From positions 1 through 64,000 of the forward strand of contig JAEUKB010000079.1 in the NCBI GenBank assembly GCA_016794365.1: DNA of 64,000 nt. Reading direction: 5' to 3'. The translations under genes and the position numbers were made by a program. Below are positions 43,581 to 52,659 of the stretch, piece after piece (position 1 is the first letter of the stretch; every line of letters begins with the position of its first letter). The notes beneath the pieces are model-generated. The model was not told where the DNA came from, did not search any database, and saw only the letters and a program-made list of their open reading frames with translations. Source of the stretch: Myxococcales bacterium. GTDB lineage: Bacteria > Myxococcota_A > Polyangia > Palsa-1104 > JAEUJZ01.

Positions 43581-44366
43581 ATGACCGACTGGCTGTACCG
43601 AACCCCGCCCGCCTTCCACGGCAAGAAGCTGTTTCGCTTGGGTCTGTCATCCAACTACGGCATCGACGAAGCGGGCGTCCGCACGGCCATCGATCGCGGC
43701 GTGAACGTCTTTCTGTGGACGATGAAGAACAAGTCCTTCCGCACCCCCATCGGCGAGATCCTCAAGAGCCGCCGCGACAGCGTCGCCATCATCGGCTATG
43801 CCACCTTGGGCTGGTTCGGCTGGGGCGTCCGCAAGAGCGCCGAGCGCCTGCTCAAAGACCTCAAGGTCGATTACCTCGACACCTACCTCCTTGGCTGGCT
43901 CGGCATCACCTCGTCCTGGACCGCCACCACCGAAAAAGAGCTGCTCCACCTGCGCGAAAGCGGCAAGGTCCGCGCAATTGGCTGCTCCATCCACGACCGC
44001 GAGCGCGCGGGCAAGCTCGCCGCCAGCTCCCCGCTCGACTTGCTGATGATTCGCTACAACGCCGCCCACCCTGGTGCCGAGCGCGACATCTTCCCCCACC
44101 GCCGCGCCGACTCCCCCACCATCTTGGCCTACACCGCCACCCGCTGGGGCAAGCTCCTCAAGCGCCCGAGCGGCTGGGACGGCCCGGTCATGACCGCTGG
44201 CGACTGCTACCGCTTTCAGCTCTCCAGTCCCCATGTGGACCTCGCCCTCACCGGCCCTGCCAGCCGAGCCGAGCTAGAGCAAAACCTCGACGCCCTGCAA
44301 AAAGGCCCGCTCACCCCGGAAGAGTCCCAGTGGATGCGCGAGTTCGGCAAAAAAGTCCACGGCTAG
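43581..44366 (+). CDS. Aldo/keto reductase-fold protein lacking the catalytic tetrad
   Basis: A 261-residue TIM-barrel protein of the aldo-keto reductase superfamily: LFRLGLSSNYGIDEAGVRTA, then LRESGKVRAIGCSIHD and LDLLMIRYNAAHPGAE. The expected active-site Asp and Tyr (GxNxFDTA-xxY) read GVNVFLWTMKNKSF, the lysine strand reads VAIIGYATLGW and the histidine site reads YLLGWLG, so all four tetrad residues seem replaced. It may bind NADPH or act as a non-catalytic subunit. The start at 43581 has GGAG upstream. Confidence 0.8.
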   Translation: MTDWLYRTPPAFHGKKLFRLGLSSNYGIDEAGVRTAIDRGVNVFLWTMKNKSFRTPIGEILKSRRDSVAIIGYATLGWFGWGVRKSAERLLKDLKVDYLDTYLLGWLGITSSWTATTEKELLHLRESGKVRAIGCSIHDRERAGKLAASSPLDLLMIRYNAAHPGAERDIFPHRRADSPTILAYTATRWGKLLKRPSGWDGPVMTAGDCYRFQLSSPHVDLALTGPASRAELEQNLDALQKGPLTPEESQWMREFGKKVHG

Positions 44367-44383
44367 CCCCCCGCCGCCTGCGC

Positions 44384-44953
44384 CTACGCCAGGGGAAAGT
44401 CGCCCCAGTCACTGCGCAGCGCATCGCGATGGTCTTCCAGGATCTGAAGGACTTCCCCTGGACCCAGCGGCTTGTGCCCGGTCTTCAGCGTCCAGTGCCG
44501 CCCGTGAGCGATCCAGTGGCGAAAGTCCAGCAAGCGACGAAGCGTCTGCTTCCGCTCCACAGAGATCGAAGAGCACTGATGATACTGGTCTAACAAATCA
44601 ACAAAGCGAACCTTCCGCCAGTTTTGTTCCGCCTGTTGATAGATCTCTCTGATCAAATGCCACAGGCTGTCTTTGTTGCGCTTGTCCAGCCGATTCTTTG
44701 CATCTGTCCATACCATGGCCTCAAAGCTGGCCATCATCACCATCGCAGCCCAGTGATCCAGCTCTGTCCGATCTTCCCTCAGTCGAATCTCTAGCTCTGA
44801 TACCGACAATCCATAAAACAAAGACCCGGGTCTTGCTCCAGCCATCAGCCGAGATCTTGACTGCCACATAAAATCAAGACTTGCGACTTGATCACGGTAG
44901 ACATCATAGACATCCCGATATGTGCGCAGGCTATCGCTCAAGCAAGACCTCAC
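44384..44953 (-). CDS. HEPN-like RNase candidate
   Basis: A 189-residue helical protein. Near the C-terminus FRHWIAHGRHW has the R-x-x-x-x-H spacing of HEPN ribonucleases, within a helical fold typical of RiboL-PSP-HEPN toxins. The N-terminal half has long helices (ELDHWAAMVMMASFEAMVW). It overlaps the upstream gene by 23 bp and starts with GTG (44953). The pair looks like a toxin with its inhibitor or sensor. This rests on the motif and on gene order. Confidence 0.6.
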   Translation of the reverse strand: MRSCLSDSLRTYRDVYDVYRDQVASLDFMWQSRSRLMAGARPGSLFYGLSVSELEIRLREDRTELDHWAAMVMMASFEAMVWTDAKNRLDKRNKDSLWHLIREIYQQAEQNWRKVRFVDLLDQYHQCSSISVERKQTLRRLLDFRHWIAHGRHWTLKTGHKPLGPGEVLQILEDHRDALRSDWGDFPLA

Positions 44954-45416
44954 TCAAGATCTCTGCGAATGTCTGTTCGTCCAGCTCAGCGGGCTCTCCC
45001 TGCATGGGGATCGCCTTCCACTTCCCAGCCTCGGTCAGTCCAAACGGAATCCGCATCGGACCACAGCTCAGCTCGACCCGACCCCACAGACTTGCGACCG
45101 GACGATCTCTTCTGCCGCCACTTGAACCAATATTCATGGTACCAGCTGGCTCGATGACAACGGTCATACCCTCTTTGTTCTTGAGAGTAATCTTCAAACC
45201 TTTTGCCAAATAGGCACCCACGCCATCCTCTGTAATCGACTGCTGAAACTCTTCCAAGACCATGATTTCATCTTGGATGGCTGGCTCTAGCCATTTTTTG
45301 ATATCAGCAATCAACTCTTCTACGGAGCGGATGTATTGATCTCTTCGTTGAACCAAGCGGCCCTCTTTCGGCAGTGGCTGCTCCTTCAACTTCGCAATCA
45401 GCTCTTTCATCGTCAT
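44931..45416 (-). CDS. Partner protein of the HEPN-like gene
   Basis: A 161-residue soluble protein. It has a helical N-terminus (ELIAKLKEQPLPKEGRLV, IRSVEELIADIKKWLEPAI), then a beta-rich part (LKITLKNKEGMTVVIEPAGT, ASLWGRVELSCGPMRIPFGL) and an acidic C-terminal helix. No family was recognised. A good ribosome site (AGGAG) precedes the ATG at 45416. Its stop lies inside the following HEPN-like gene, so both should be produced together, the first gene likely being the neutralising or sensing component. Confidence 0.6.
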   Translation of the reverse strand: MTMKELIAKLKEQPLPKEGRLVQRRDQYIRSVEELIADIKKWLEPAIQDEIMVLEEFQQSITEDGVGAYLAKGLKITLKNKEGMTVVIEPAGTMNIGSSGGRRDRPVASLWGRVELSCGPMRIPFGLTEAGKWKAIPMQGEPAELDEQTFAEILSEVLLER

Positions 45417-45540
45417 CGTCTGACTCCTGCTTTGGGGTCTAGCATGGGCCAGCAGTCAGCGTCAAACAAGCCGCCGAGCCAAAAACCCCGCAGCCGCCAC
45501 GTCCCGCCCCTCCCCTCCACGGTCCCGATCACGCCCTGCA

Positions 45541-45882
45541 ATGATCCAAGTCTTTGCTGCCGTATCCGCGCTTGCGCCACAGGATGATCCAAGTCTTCCC
45601 TGCCGTATCTGCGCTTGCGGCTGGGGATGATCGAAGTCTTCCTTGCCGTATCCGCGCTTGCGCCACAGGATGATCAAAGTCTTCCCTGCCGTATCCGTGC
45701 TTGCGCCTGGGGATGATCAAAGTCTTCCCTGCCGTATCCGTGCTTGCGCCTGGGGATGATCAAAGTCTTTGCTGCCGTATCCGCGCTTGCGCCTGGGATG
45801 ATCGAAGTCTTCCCTGCCGTATCCGCGCTTGCGGCTGGGATGATCGAAGTCTTTTTGGCCGTCTGGTGCGCTGCGGCTGGGG
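45541..45882. repeat. Eight-copy 42-43-bp tandem repeat (VNTR)
   Basis: The unit starts ATGATC-AAGTCTTCC and continues CTGCCGTATCCGCGCTTGCG. Copies begin at 45541, 45584, 45627, 45670, 45713, 45756, 45798 and 45840; the first five steps are 43 bp, the last two 42 bp. The copies are contiguous with no unique spacers. It fills most of the 527-bp gap 45417-45944; the rest has no gene I can support. One frame of the repeat would read MIEVFPAVSALA, but the change in period breaks any long frame. Confidence 0.9.
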
Positions 45883-45944
45883 AAATGTGTGTTTTTTTTG
45901 ATGGGTGGGGTTGCGGGGGTGCGATGGGGTGCTACTCATTTGGT

Positions 45945-46787
45945 ATGACAACCAAACCAAACCGTTCGCAGCCAGTCTCTCCCCGTCCTGTCACCCCGGC
46001 CCCAGCAGAGCCGCCGCCTTCCCACAAAAAGAGCTTCGAGTCGTTTGTGGGGGCGGCTCGCAAGCTGGCCAAGGAGCAGGTGGTCCCGCTCAAGCTGGAT
46101 GTGAACCTGATCTTTGCCAACGTCGGGCAAGGGGTGTCCGCCGTGCTGCCGCTGCTTGGCAAGCTGCGCGCAGAGCTGCCGCTTTTGCCGATCGATGACC
46201 TGGCCAAGCTGCCGCTTTTGGCCGAAGCGCTGCTGTACGCCCACGCCGAGTCGCAGCGTCACCATCAGCCCGCCAAGCGCCAAGAGATCGACGAAAAGCT
46301 GACCGAGCTGCTGGCGCTGCGCGAGCCGCTGCTTCTGCAAGCCGAGGTCTTTGCCCACCTGGGCCTGCTGCCCAAAGATCGGGTGGCGCAGATCCGAGGC
46401 GGCAAGGGCCTGTTCGATGCCGCGCAAGATGGGGTGGCCCTGTCGGACTTGTATGCCGAATACCGCGATCGGCTGGCCGGAAAGCACCCGTTTGGGGACG
46501 CGCAGCTGGCCCGGGTGGCGGCGCTCGGGCAGGCGCTCTTGCAGGTGATCACGCCGGACGGTGCGCGCAGTCCGATCCCGGCAGCGGCGGCGGCGGCGAT
46601 GGACGATCGCGATCGGATCTACTCGCTGCTGGTCCTGCGCCATGGCGAGCTGCGCAAGGCGGGCTTTTACCTGTTCGGGGAGCAAGTGGACGACAAGGTG
46701 CCACCGCTGGGTGCTCGCCTGGGCAAGCGCCAAAAAGTCGAGAGCATCGAGCCCGCAGTCGCCCCGCAGAGTCCCGCGACACCCTAA
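45945..46787 (+). CDS. Hypothetical helical protein upstream of the MoxR operon
   Basis: A 280-residue cytoplasmic protein: a Pro/Ser-rich N-terminus (about residues 1-30), then long amphipathic helices (KLAKEQVVPLKLDVNLIFAN, LLGKLRAELPLLPIDDLAKL) and a C-terminal segment with YSLLVLRHGELRKAGFYLFG. No family was recognised. A longer frame from 45744 runs through the repeat array and reads repetitive, so the ATG at 45945 is preferred. It lies 50 bp upstream of the MoxR gene and may share its transcript. Confidence 0.7.
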   Translation: MTTKPNRSQPVSPRPVTPAPAEPPPSHKKSFESFVGAARKLAKEQVVPLKLDVNLIFANVGQGVSAVLPLLGKLRAELPLLPIDDLAKLPLLAEALLYAHAESQRHHQPAKRQEIDEKLTELLALREPLLLQAEVFAHLGLLPKDRVAQIRGGKGLFDAAQDGVALSDLYAEYRDRLAGKHPFGDAQLARVAALGQALLQVITPDGARSPIPAAAAAAMDDRDRIYSLLVLRHGELRKAGFYLFGEQVDDKVPPLGARLGKRQKVESIEPAVAPQSPATP

Positions 46788-46837
46788 CCGCATGATGGAA
46801 GGCCCCGCAGGCCGCGATCCTGTGTCAGAATGCGCCT

Positions 46838-47959
46838 GTGAGTGCTCAATCTGATGGGTCGGGGTCTGTCGAAGCGCCGCTGCTCACGCAGTCATCGGGC
46901 AAGACCCAGGTGGAAGAAACGCTGTCCGCGATGGCCGAGATCAAGGACGCTCGCCAGGCCATCCTGCGCGAGATCGACAAGCGGATCATCGGCCAGCGTC
47001 ATGTGATCGATCAGCTGCTGATCGCGCTGTTTGCCAAAGGGCACTGTCTGTTTGTGGGCGTGCCGGGTCTGGCCAAGACGCTGCTCATCTCGACGCTGTC
47101 GGAAGTGCTGAGCCTGCGCTTTTCGCGGATTCAGTTTACGCCGGACCTGATGCCGTCGGACATCACCGGATCGGACATCCTGGAAGAAGATCCGACGACG
47201 GGACGGCGGGTGTTCCGCTTCATTCGCGGACCGATCTTCGCAAACATCGTGCTGGCCGACGAGATCAACCGGACCCCGCCCAAGACGCAAGCGGCGCTGC
47301 TCCAGTCGATGCAAGAGGGTCGGGTGACGGCGGGCGGACAGACGCACGAGCTGACGCCGCCATTTCTGGTGTTTGCGACGCAGAACCCGATCGAGCAAGA
47401 GGGAACGTACCCGCTGCCCGAAGCCCAGCTTGATCGCTTCATGCTCCAGGTCGATGTCGGCTACCCGACGCTGGAAGAAGAAGTGCAGATCGTGAAGCGC
47501 AGCACATCGGCGGACAAGCCGCAGATTCAGAAGATCTTGTCGCCGGAACGAATCATGGCGCTGCAAGACATGGTGCTGCGGGTTCCGGCGGCGGATCATG
47601 TGGTGCGCTACGCGGTGTCGCTGTGTCACGCAACCCGTCCGCAGCGCGCGCCGGGATCACGGACCAATCGGACCAGCGGTAGCATGCGACTGGCGGGGGG
47701 ACCGAAGGAAGCCGAAGCGCTGGCGCTGGTGAGCGAGTATCTGGCCTACGGGGCCGGTCCGCGCGCCTCCCAGTTTCTGATCTTGGGGGCCAAGGCCAAG
47801 GCGATCCTCGAAGGACGACCGGCGGCTTCGATTGACGACGTGCGCGCGCTGGCGCGGCCCGTGCTTCAACACCGTCTGATCGTGAACTTTCATGCGGAAG
47901 CCGAAGGAATCGGTCCGCAGGTGATCATCGATCGGCTCCTCGAAGCGATCAAACCGTAG
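46838..47959 (+). CDS. MoxR-family AAA+ ATPase
   Basis: A 373-residue ATPase. Walker A is GVPGLAKT, Walker B VLADEINR with the PPKTQAALLQSMQE stretch, followed by sensor 1 FATQNPIEQEGTYPLPEAQ, which is standard for MoxR proteins. The start is GTG at 46838, without a strong ribosome site. It is followed 10 bp later by a DUF58 protein and then by a BatA-like protein, the usual MoxR unit thought to mature or fold envelope or metal-containing proteins. Confidence 0.92.
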   Translation: MSAQSDGSGSVEAPLLTQSSGKTQVEETLSAMAEIKDARQAILREIDKRIIGQRHVIDQLLIALFAKGHCLFVGVPGLAKTLLISTLSEVLSLRFSRIQFTPDLMPSDITGSDILEEDPTTGRRVFRFIRGPIFANIVLADEINRTPPKTQAALLQSMQEGRVTAGGQTHELTPPFLVFATQNPIEQEGTYPLPEAQLDRFMLQVDVGYPTLEEEVQIVKRSTSADKPQIQKILSPERIMALQDMVLRVPAADHVVRYAVSLCHATRPQRAPGSRTNRTSGSMRLAGGPKEAEALALVSEYLAYGAGPRASQFLILGAKAKAILEGRPAASIDDVRALARPVLQHRLIVNFHAEAEGIGPQVIIDRLLEAIKP

Positions 47960-47968
47960 CGACCCACG

Positions 47969-48928
47969 ATGACCTCTCGGCTGCTTGATCTGCCATCGCT
48001 GCTGCGGCTTCAGAGCCTCCAGCTTCGCGCGCGTCTGGTCGCCGAAGGGGCGCTCCAGGGCCTGCACCGGGCGGCGCATCACGGCTCGTCGGTGGAATTT
48101 GCAGAGCACAAAGAGTACGCACCGGGCGACGAGCTGCGCCACATCGACTGGCGGGCGTGGGGCCGGATGGACAAGTACTACGTCAAACGCTACGAGGAAG
48201 AGTCCGAGGTCCGCGCCTACATCGTCGTAGACGGCTCGGGTTCCATGGGCTATGGGCGGCAGGATCAGCTAAGCAAGCTGGACTTTGCGCGGCTGCTGGC
48301 GGCGGCGATGGCGTATCTGCTTCTGCGGCAGCATGACTCGTCGGGCGTGGTGATCGCGAAGGAAGCGGGGCCGCTGTACATCCCGCCGCGCGCGGGCCCG
48401 GCGCACCTGGGGGACTTGTGTCGGGCGCTCGAAGAGATGCAGCCGGACGGACGGACGGAGCTGGGGGACGCGCTGACGCTGCTTTCGGAGACGGTGCGTA
48501 GGCGATCGATGATCGTGGTGCTGTCGGATCTACTGCCGCCGCCGCCGCTCGATGAGTCGATCGACTACAGCGAGTACCTGCGCAAGCAGTCGGCGCTGCT
48601 GCGGGCCAAGCTTGTCAGCCTGCGGGCGCAAAAGCATGACGTGATCGTGCTCCAGATCCTCGATGCCGATGAGCTGGAATTGCCGTGGACGAGCCTGACC
48701 TGGTTTGAAGAAGTCGAGCCGACGCTGGCCGGGCAGGAGCGGCTGTTTGTCGATCCGGGCGATGTGCGGAGCGCCTACCTGGCGGAGCTGAATCAGTTTT
48801 TGACCGAGACGCGCCGCAGCCTGCGAGAAGGCGATGTCGATTACGCGCTGGTCCAGTCGTCGCGGTCGCCCGAGAGCGTGCTGCTCGACATCTTGCGCGG
48901 GCCGCTGCGTCAGAAGGTCCGAAGGTAA
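47969..48928 (+). CDS. DUF58 protein with vWA-type metal site
   Basis: A 319-residue protein. YAPGDELRHIDWRAWGR is the DUF58 signature. A vWA metal-ion site D-x-S-x-S occurs as VVDGSGSMGYG. The C-terminal part has LILDADELELPW-like helices and ends basic. DUF58 proteins are encoded with MoxR ATPases and are thought to be their partners. The gap to the BatA-like gene is 3 bp. Confidence 0.92.
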   Translation: MTSRLLDLPSLLRLQSLQLRARLVAEGALQGLHRAAHHGSSVEFAEHKEYAPGDELRHIDWRAWGRMDKYYVKRYEEESEVRAYIVVDGSGSMGYGRQDQLSKLDFARLLAAAMAYLLLRQHDSSGVVIAKEAGPLYIPPRAGPAHLGDLCRALEEMQPDGRTELGDALTLLSETVRRRSMIVVLSDLLPPPPLDESIDYSEYLRKQSALLRAKLVSLRAQKHDVIVLQILDADELELPWTSLTWFEEVEPTLAGQERLFVDPGDVRSAYLAELNQFLTETRRSLREGDVDYALVQSSRSPESVLLDILRGPLRQKVRR

Positions 48929-48931
48929 GCG

Positions 48932-51139
48932 ATGCAGCTTCTGTCGCCAGCCTACGCAGCGTTTCTGTTTCTGGGCATCTTGCCGGTGCTGATACACCTG
49001 CATGGCCGACGGCGCGCTCAGGTGCGAAAGCTGCCGACGCTGCTGCTGTTGCGGGCGAGCAATCGACGGGTGGCCCAGCGGACGCGGCTGCGTCATGTGC
49101 TGCTGCTGCTGCTGCGGATCTTGCTGCTCTTGACGATCCCGCTCGTGCTGGCCAGGCCGTTTGTGGAAACAGACTCGGATCTGCCGGTGCAAGTCAGTCA
49201 GACCCAGCGGGCGGTGCTGATCTTCGACGACAGCTTGTCGATGATGTATCAGCCGGGCAGCGAGCTAACCCTGGGCAAAGCGACGCTGTTTGAGCGCGGT
49301 CGCAAGCTGGCCAGCCGCATCATCGACGCGCTGCCGCAGGGTGCGGAAGCGGCGCTCATCTTGGGCTCGCGCGGGGGAGAAGCGCCGGTCGGAGAGCTGA
49401 CCTCGGATCGGACCCGGCTGTACTCGGCGATCTCGGCGCTGCGTCCGACCCATCGGGTGAGCGATCTGCCGTCAGCGTTTAAGCGGGCGACGCAGATCCT
49501 TTCGACGCAGCGGGACGGGCTGCGACGGATTTACGTGATTGGTGATACCTCGGCACACGCGCTGGATGGCTCGCTGCATCCGCCGCCAGAGACTGAAGTG
49601 TCGCTGGTGGACGTGCGCGAAGGCAAGATGCTGCCAAACTGTGCGGTCGTCGATCTGCGCGCAGAGCCCGCGTCGAGCATGGGTCCGCGTGCGGTGCGGG
49701 TGATGGCCGAGCTACACAACTTCGGAGACGAGCCGGTCAAAGAGCTTCAGGTGACGTTGCTCGTCGATGGTCAGGCGGTGGCCAAAGGTCTGGTCGATCT
49801 TCAGCCGCGTGGTCAGGCGATGAAGCGCTTTATCCACATCTTGCCGCAGGCGCAAAGTCAGCCGCAGACGCCGGGCAGCGGCGAAGCGCAGGTGACGCAA
49901 GGCGCGGGACTTCATCACCTGGCGGTCAAGCTGGCAACCGATGCGCTGGAAGCGGACAATGCGCGGCATCTGCGCGTCGATGTTCAGGCGGTGCTGCGGG
50001 TGCTGCTGCTCGATGGCGATCCGCGCAACCTGCGGCGCGATGACGAAGCGTATTACCTGGAAATGGCGCTGCGTCCGAGCGAACGGGATGACTCGCAACT
50101 CCAGCTGGTGACGCGCTCGCTTGATGAAGGACTGGGCAGCCTGTCGGAGTTTGACGCGGTGGTGCTGCTCAACGCCAAGGCGCAAGACCTGTCGCGACGC
50201 GGCATCGAGCGCGGACTCATCGAGTACGTCAAAGGCGGCGGCGGTCTGCTGATTGGCCTGGGCGATAACGTCGAAGTCGATGCCTACAACCGTGTGCTGG
50301 CAGAGCTTTTGCCGCAGCCGCTGGCGGTGATCAAGACGGCGGGCGCACTGCCAAACCATCCGACGGGCGAAGGGGAATCCTCGACGCAAGGTCCAGGTGA
50401 ACACATCGGTCAGCTCGATCGCCATCATCCCTTGCTTCAGCCGTTTGTGACCGGACGATCGAGCGAGTCGCTTCTGTCGGCGTCGTTTGCGCGCTATCTG
50501 CTGCTTCAGCCGACGCCGCGCAGCCAAGGGGAAACCACCGCGATCCTGTCGTTCGAGAGCGGAGCGCCTGCGCTCATCGAGCGGGTCGTGGGCCGAGGCC
50601 GGGTGCTGCTCTATACCTCGACGCTCGACCGAGACTGGAATGACCTGCCGATTCAGCCCGCGTTTTTGCCGCTGGTGCAGCAGATCGTCCGTCACCTGTC
50701 GCGGGCGCCGCTGCAAAAAGCCGAAACCGAGACGCTGATCGGTCAGACGCGCGACATCAAGCTCCAGCCCGGAGACACCCGCGTCGAAGTGACGCTTCCG
50801 TCGGGAAAGACCCGACTGTTTGAGCGGCTCCAGGGTCGCAAGCTGCTAAGCTTTGGCGAAACGCGCGAGCCGGGCTTTTATCGCGTCGCCACAGCGGGGG
50901 AAACCGGCGTGCTGCGGCCTCGACCGACCGAGCACTTCGTCGTCAACATCGATCCGATCGAGTCCGATCTACAGCTTGCGCCCGCGTCGCGACTGGCGGC
51001 ACTACAGCGGCCTCTCATCACCCAGGAAAACGGTCCCGCTGGTAAAAATCCCCGTCGCCGTGTCGAGCTGTGGCACGCCTTGGGCTGGGCGCTGCTCGTG
51101 ATCTTGCTGGGCGAAGCGCTGCTCTTGCGGCAAAAGTAA
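48932..51139 (+). CDS. BatA-like membrane protein with von Willebrand factor A domain
   Basis: A 735-residue protein. The N-terminus carries the BatA module: hydrophobic helix AYAAFLFLGILPVLIHLHGR, then a second helix (HVLLLLLRILLLLTIPLVLA). A vWA domain follows with the DDSLS metal site near residue 96. A glutamine-amidotransferase-like segment (DAVVLLNAKAQDLSRRGIE, YVKGGGGLLIGLGDN; about 405-450) follows. The C-terminus has a last membrane helix (ALGWALLVILLGEALLL). With MoxR and DUF58 it forms the membrane-bound part of the operon. The gap to glpK is 29 bp. Confidence 0.9.
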   Translation: MQLLSPAYAAFLFLGILPVLIHLHGRRRAQVRKLPTLLLLRASNRRVAQRTRLRHVLLLLLRILLLLTIPLVLARPFVETDSDLPVQVSQTQRAVLIFDDSLSMMYQPGSELTLGKATLFERGRKLASRIIDALPQGAEAALILGSRGGEAPVGELTSDRTRLYSAISALRPTHRVSDLPSAFKRATQILSTQRDGLRRIYVIGDTSAHALDGSLHPPPETEVSLVDVREGKMLPNCAVVDLRAEPASSMGPRAVRVMAELHNFGDEPVKELQVTLLVDGQAVAKGLVDLQPRGQAMKRFIHILPQAQSQPQTPGSGEAQVTQGAGLHHLAVKLATDALEADNARHLRVDVQAVLRVLLLDGDPRNLRRDDEAYYLEMALRPSERDDSQLQLVTRSLDEGLGSLSEFDAVVLLNAKAQDLSRRGIERGLIEYVKGGGGLLIGLGDNVEVDAYNRVLAELLPQPLAVIKTAGALPNHPTGEGESSTQGPGEHIGQLDRHHPLLQPFVTGRSSESLLSASFARYLLLQPTPRSQGETTAILSFESGAPALIERVVGRGRVLLYTSTLDRDWNDLPIQPAFLPLVQQIVRHLSRAPLQKAETETLIGQTRDIKLQPGDTRVEVTLPSGKTRLFERLQGRKLLSFGETREPGFYRVATAGETGVLRPRPTEHFVVNIDPIESDLQLAPASRLAALQRPLITQENGPAGKNPRRRVELWHALGWALLVILLGEALLLRQK

Positions 51140-51168
51140 GGCACTTTTTCCGACGAAAGGAACCACTG

Positions 51169-52659
51169 ATGTCGCGCTACGTCGTTTCCATCGATCAAGG
51201 AACCACTGGATCTACTGTCCTTGTGCTCAGCGAGCGATTGGATGTGGTCAGCCGAGGCTATGCCGAGTTTGCCCAGATCTATCCGCAGCCCGGCTGGGTC
51301 GAGCACGATCCCGAGACGATCTGGCAGTCGGTCTGCAAAGCGCTTGCCGCAGCCCTAGAGCGCGCAGCGATCGATCCGAGCCGCATCGCCGCCATCGGCA
51401 TCACCAACCAGCGAGAGACAACGGTCTGCATCGGTCGAGACGGCAAGCCGCTTCATCACGCGATCGTCTGGCAGGATCGACGGACCGCCAGTCGCTGCGC
51501 TGAGCTTCGTCAAGCGGGACATCTTCCGTCAGTGCAAAAGAAAACGGGGCTGGTGCTCGATCCGTACTTTTCCGGTACCAAGATCGAGTGGCTGCTTCGG
51601 CAAGTGCCAGGTCTTTCGTCGCAGGCTGAAAATGGCCAGGCGCGCTTTGGCACGATCGACACGTTCTTGATTCATCGACTGTCGGGCGGATCGGCGTGGG
51701 TGACGGATCCGTCCAATGCCTCACGCACGATGCTGTATGACCTGTCGGCGCGACGCTGGGACGACGAGCTGTGCGCGCTGTTTGGCATTCCGCAGGCGGC
51801 GCTGCCCAAAGTGGTCCCGTCGCAAGGAATCTGTGCCGAGACACGCGGAGTGCCGGGGCTCCCCGACGGGATTCCGATCGCAGGGATCGCCGGAGATCAG
51901 CAGTCTGCGCTGTTTGGTCAGCTCTGCTTTGCGCCGGGAGAAGCCAAGTGTACGTACGGAACCGGCGCGTTTTTGCTGCTGAACACGGGCGCGAAGATGG
52001 TTCCGTCGAAAAACGGCATGCTGACGACGGTCGCGTGGCAGCGTCCAAGCAGCAAAGGTCACGAAGAGTTTCACTACGCGCTCGAAGGAAGTGCGTTCAT
52101 CGCGGGAGCGATGGTTCAGTGGCTGCGCGACGGGCTCGGCATCATTCAATCGGCCAGTGAGATCGAAGCGCTGGCGCGATCGGTGCCAGACTCGGGAGGA
52201 GTGGTGGCGGTTCCGGCGCTGGCTGGACTGGGCGCACCGCACTGGCGACCGGAAGCACGCGGCCTTTTGTGGGGCCTGACGCGCGGAACGGGACGCGGAC
52301 AGATTGCGCGCGCGGCGCTCGAAGGAATTGCGCTGCAAAACTGTGATCTGCTGACGGCGATGGAAGCGGACTCGGGGCTGCGACTGTCGAGCCTGCGTGT
52401 CGATGGCGGTGCGGCGCAAAACGATCTGCTGATGCAGCTGCAAGCGGATCTGCTCGGGGTCGAGATCGTCCGTCCGCAGATGCTGGAAAGCACGGCGCTC
52501 GGCGCGGGACTGCTGGCGGGACTCGGGGTCGGGCTGTGGCGCTCGGCGGGCGAGGTGGCGGCGGTCTACAAGATCGATCGTCGCTTTACGCCGTCGATGT
52601 CGGCCTCTTCCGTCGCCAGCATGAAGCAGCGCTGGGCCGACGCCATCTCGCGCTGTTAG
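51169..52659 (+). CDS. glpK: Glycerol kinase
   Basis: A 496-residue FGGY kinase that phosphorylates glycerol. VVSIDQGTTGSTVLVL holds the N-terminal phosphate loop, and GWVEHDPETIW, ITNQRETTVCI, AIVWQDRRTA, IAGIAGDQQSALFGQ and TYGTGAFLLLNTG follow the glpK order. The ATG at 51169 is preceded by AAAGGAA. A longer frame from 51070 overlaps the BatA-like gene and is not credible. Its 3' end overlaps by 4 bp the convergent AAA gene. No glycerol facilitator is adjacent. Confidence 0.95.
   Translation: MSRYVVSIDQGTTGSTVLVLSERLDVVSRGYAEFAQIYPQPGWVEHDPETIWQSVCKALAAALERAAIDPSRIAAIGITNQRETTVCIGRDGKPLHHAIVWQDRRTASRCAELRQAGHLPSVQKKTGLVLDPYFSGTKIEWLLRQVPGLSSQAENGQARFGTIDTFLIHRLSGGSAWVTDPSNASRTMLYDLSARRWDDELCALFGIPQAALPKVVPSQGICAETRGVPGLPDGIPIAGIAGDQQSALFGQLCFAPGEAKCTYGTGAFLLLNTGAKMVPSKNGMLTTVAWQRPSSKGHEEFHYALEGSAFIAGAMVQWLRDGLGIIQSASEIEALARSVPDSGGVVAVPALAGLGAPHWRPEARGLLWGLTRGTGRGQIARAALEGIALQNCDLLTAMEADSGLRLSSLRVDGGAAQNDLLMQLQADLLGVEIVRPQMLESTALGAGLLAGLGVGLWRSAGEVAAVYKIDRRFTPSMSASSVASMKQRWADAISRC

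Noticed and set aside
43526..44593. 355-residue frame overlapping the aldo-keto-reductase gene
   Set aside because: Its Pro/Arg-rich composition is typical of a shifted frame; the other frame has a clear protein fold.
45541..45882. CRISPR array or long coding repeat
   Set aside because: Copies are contiguous with no spacers, and the 43/42-bp steps break any reading frame.
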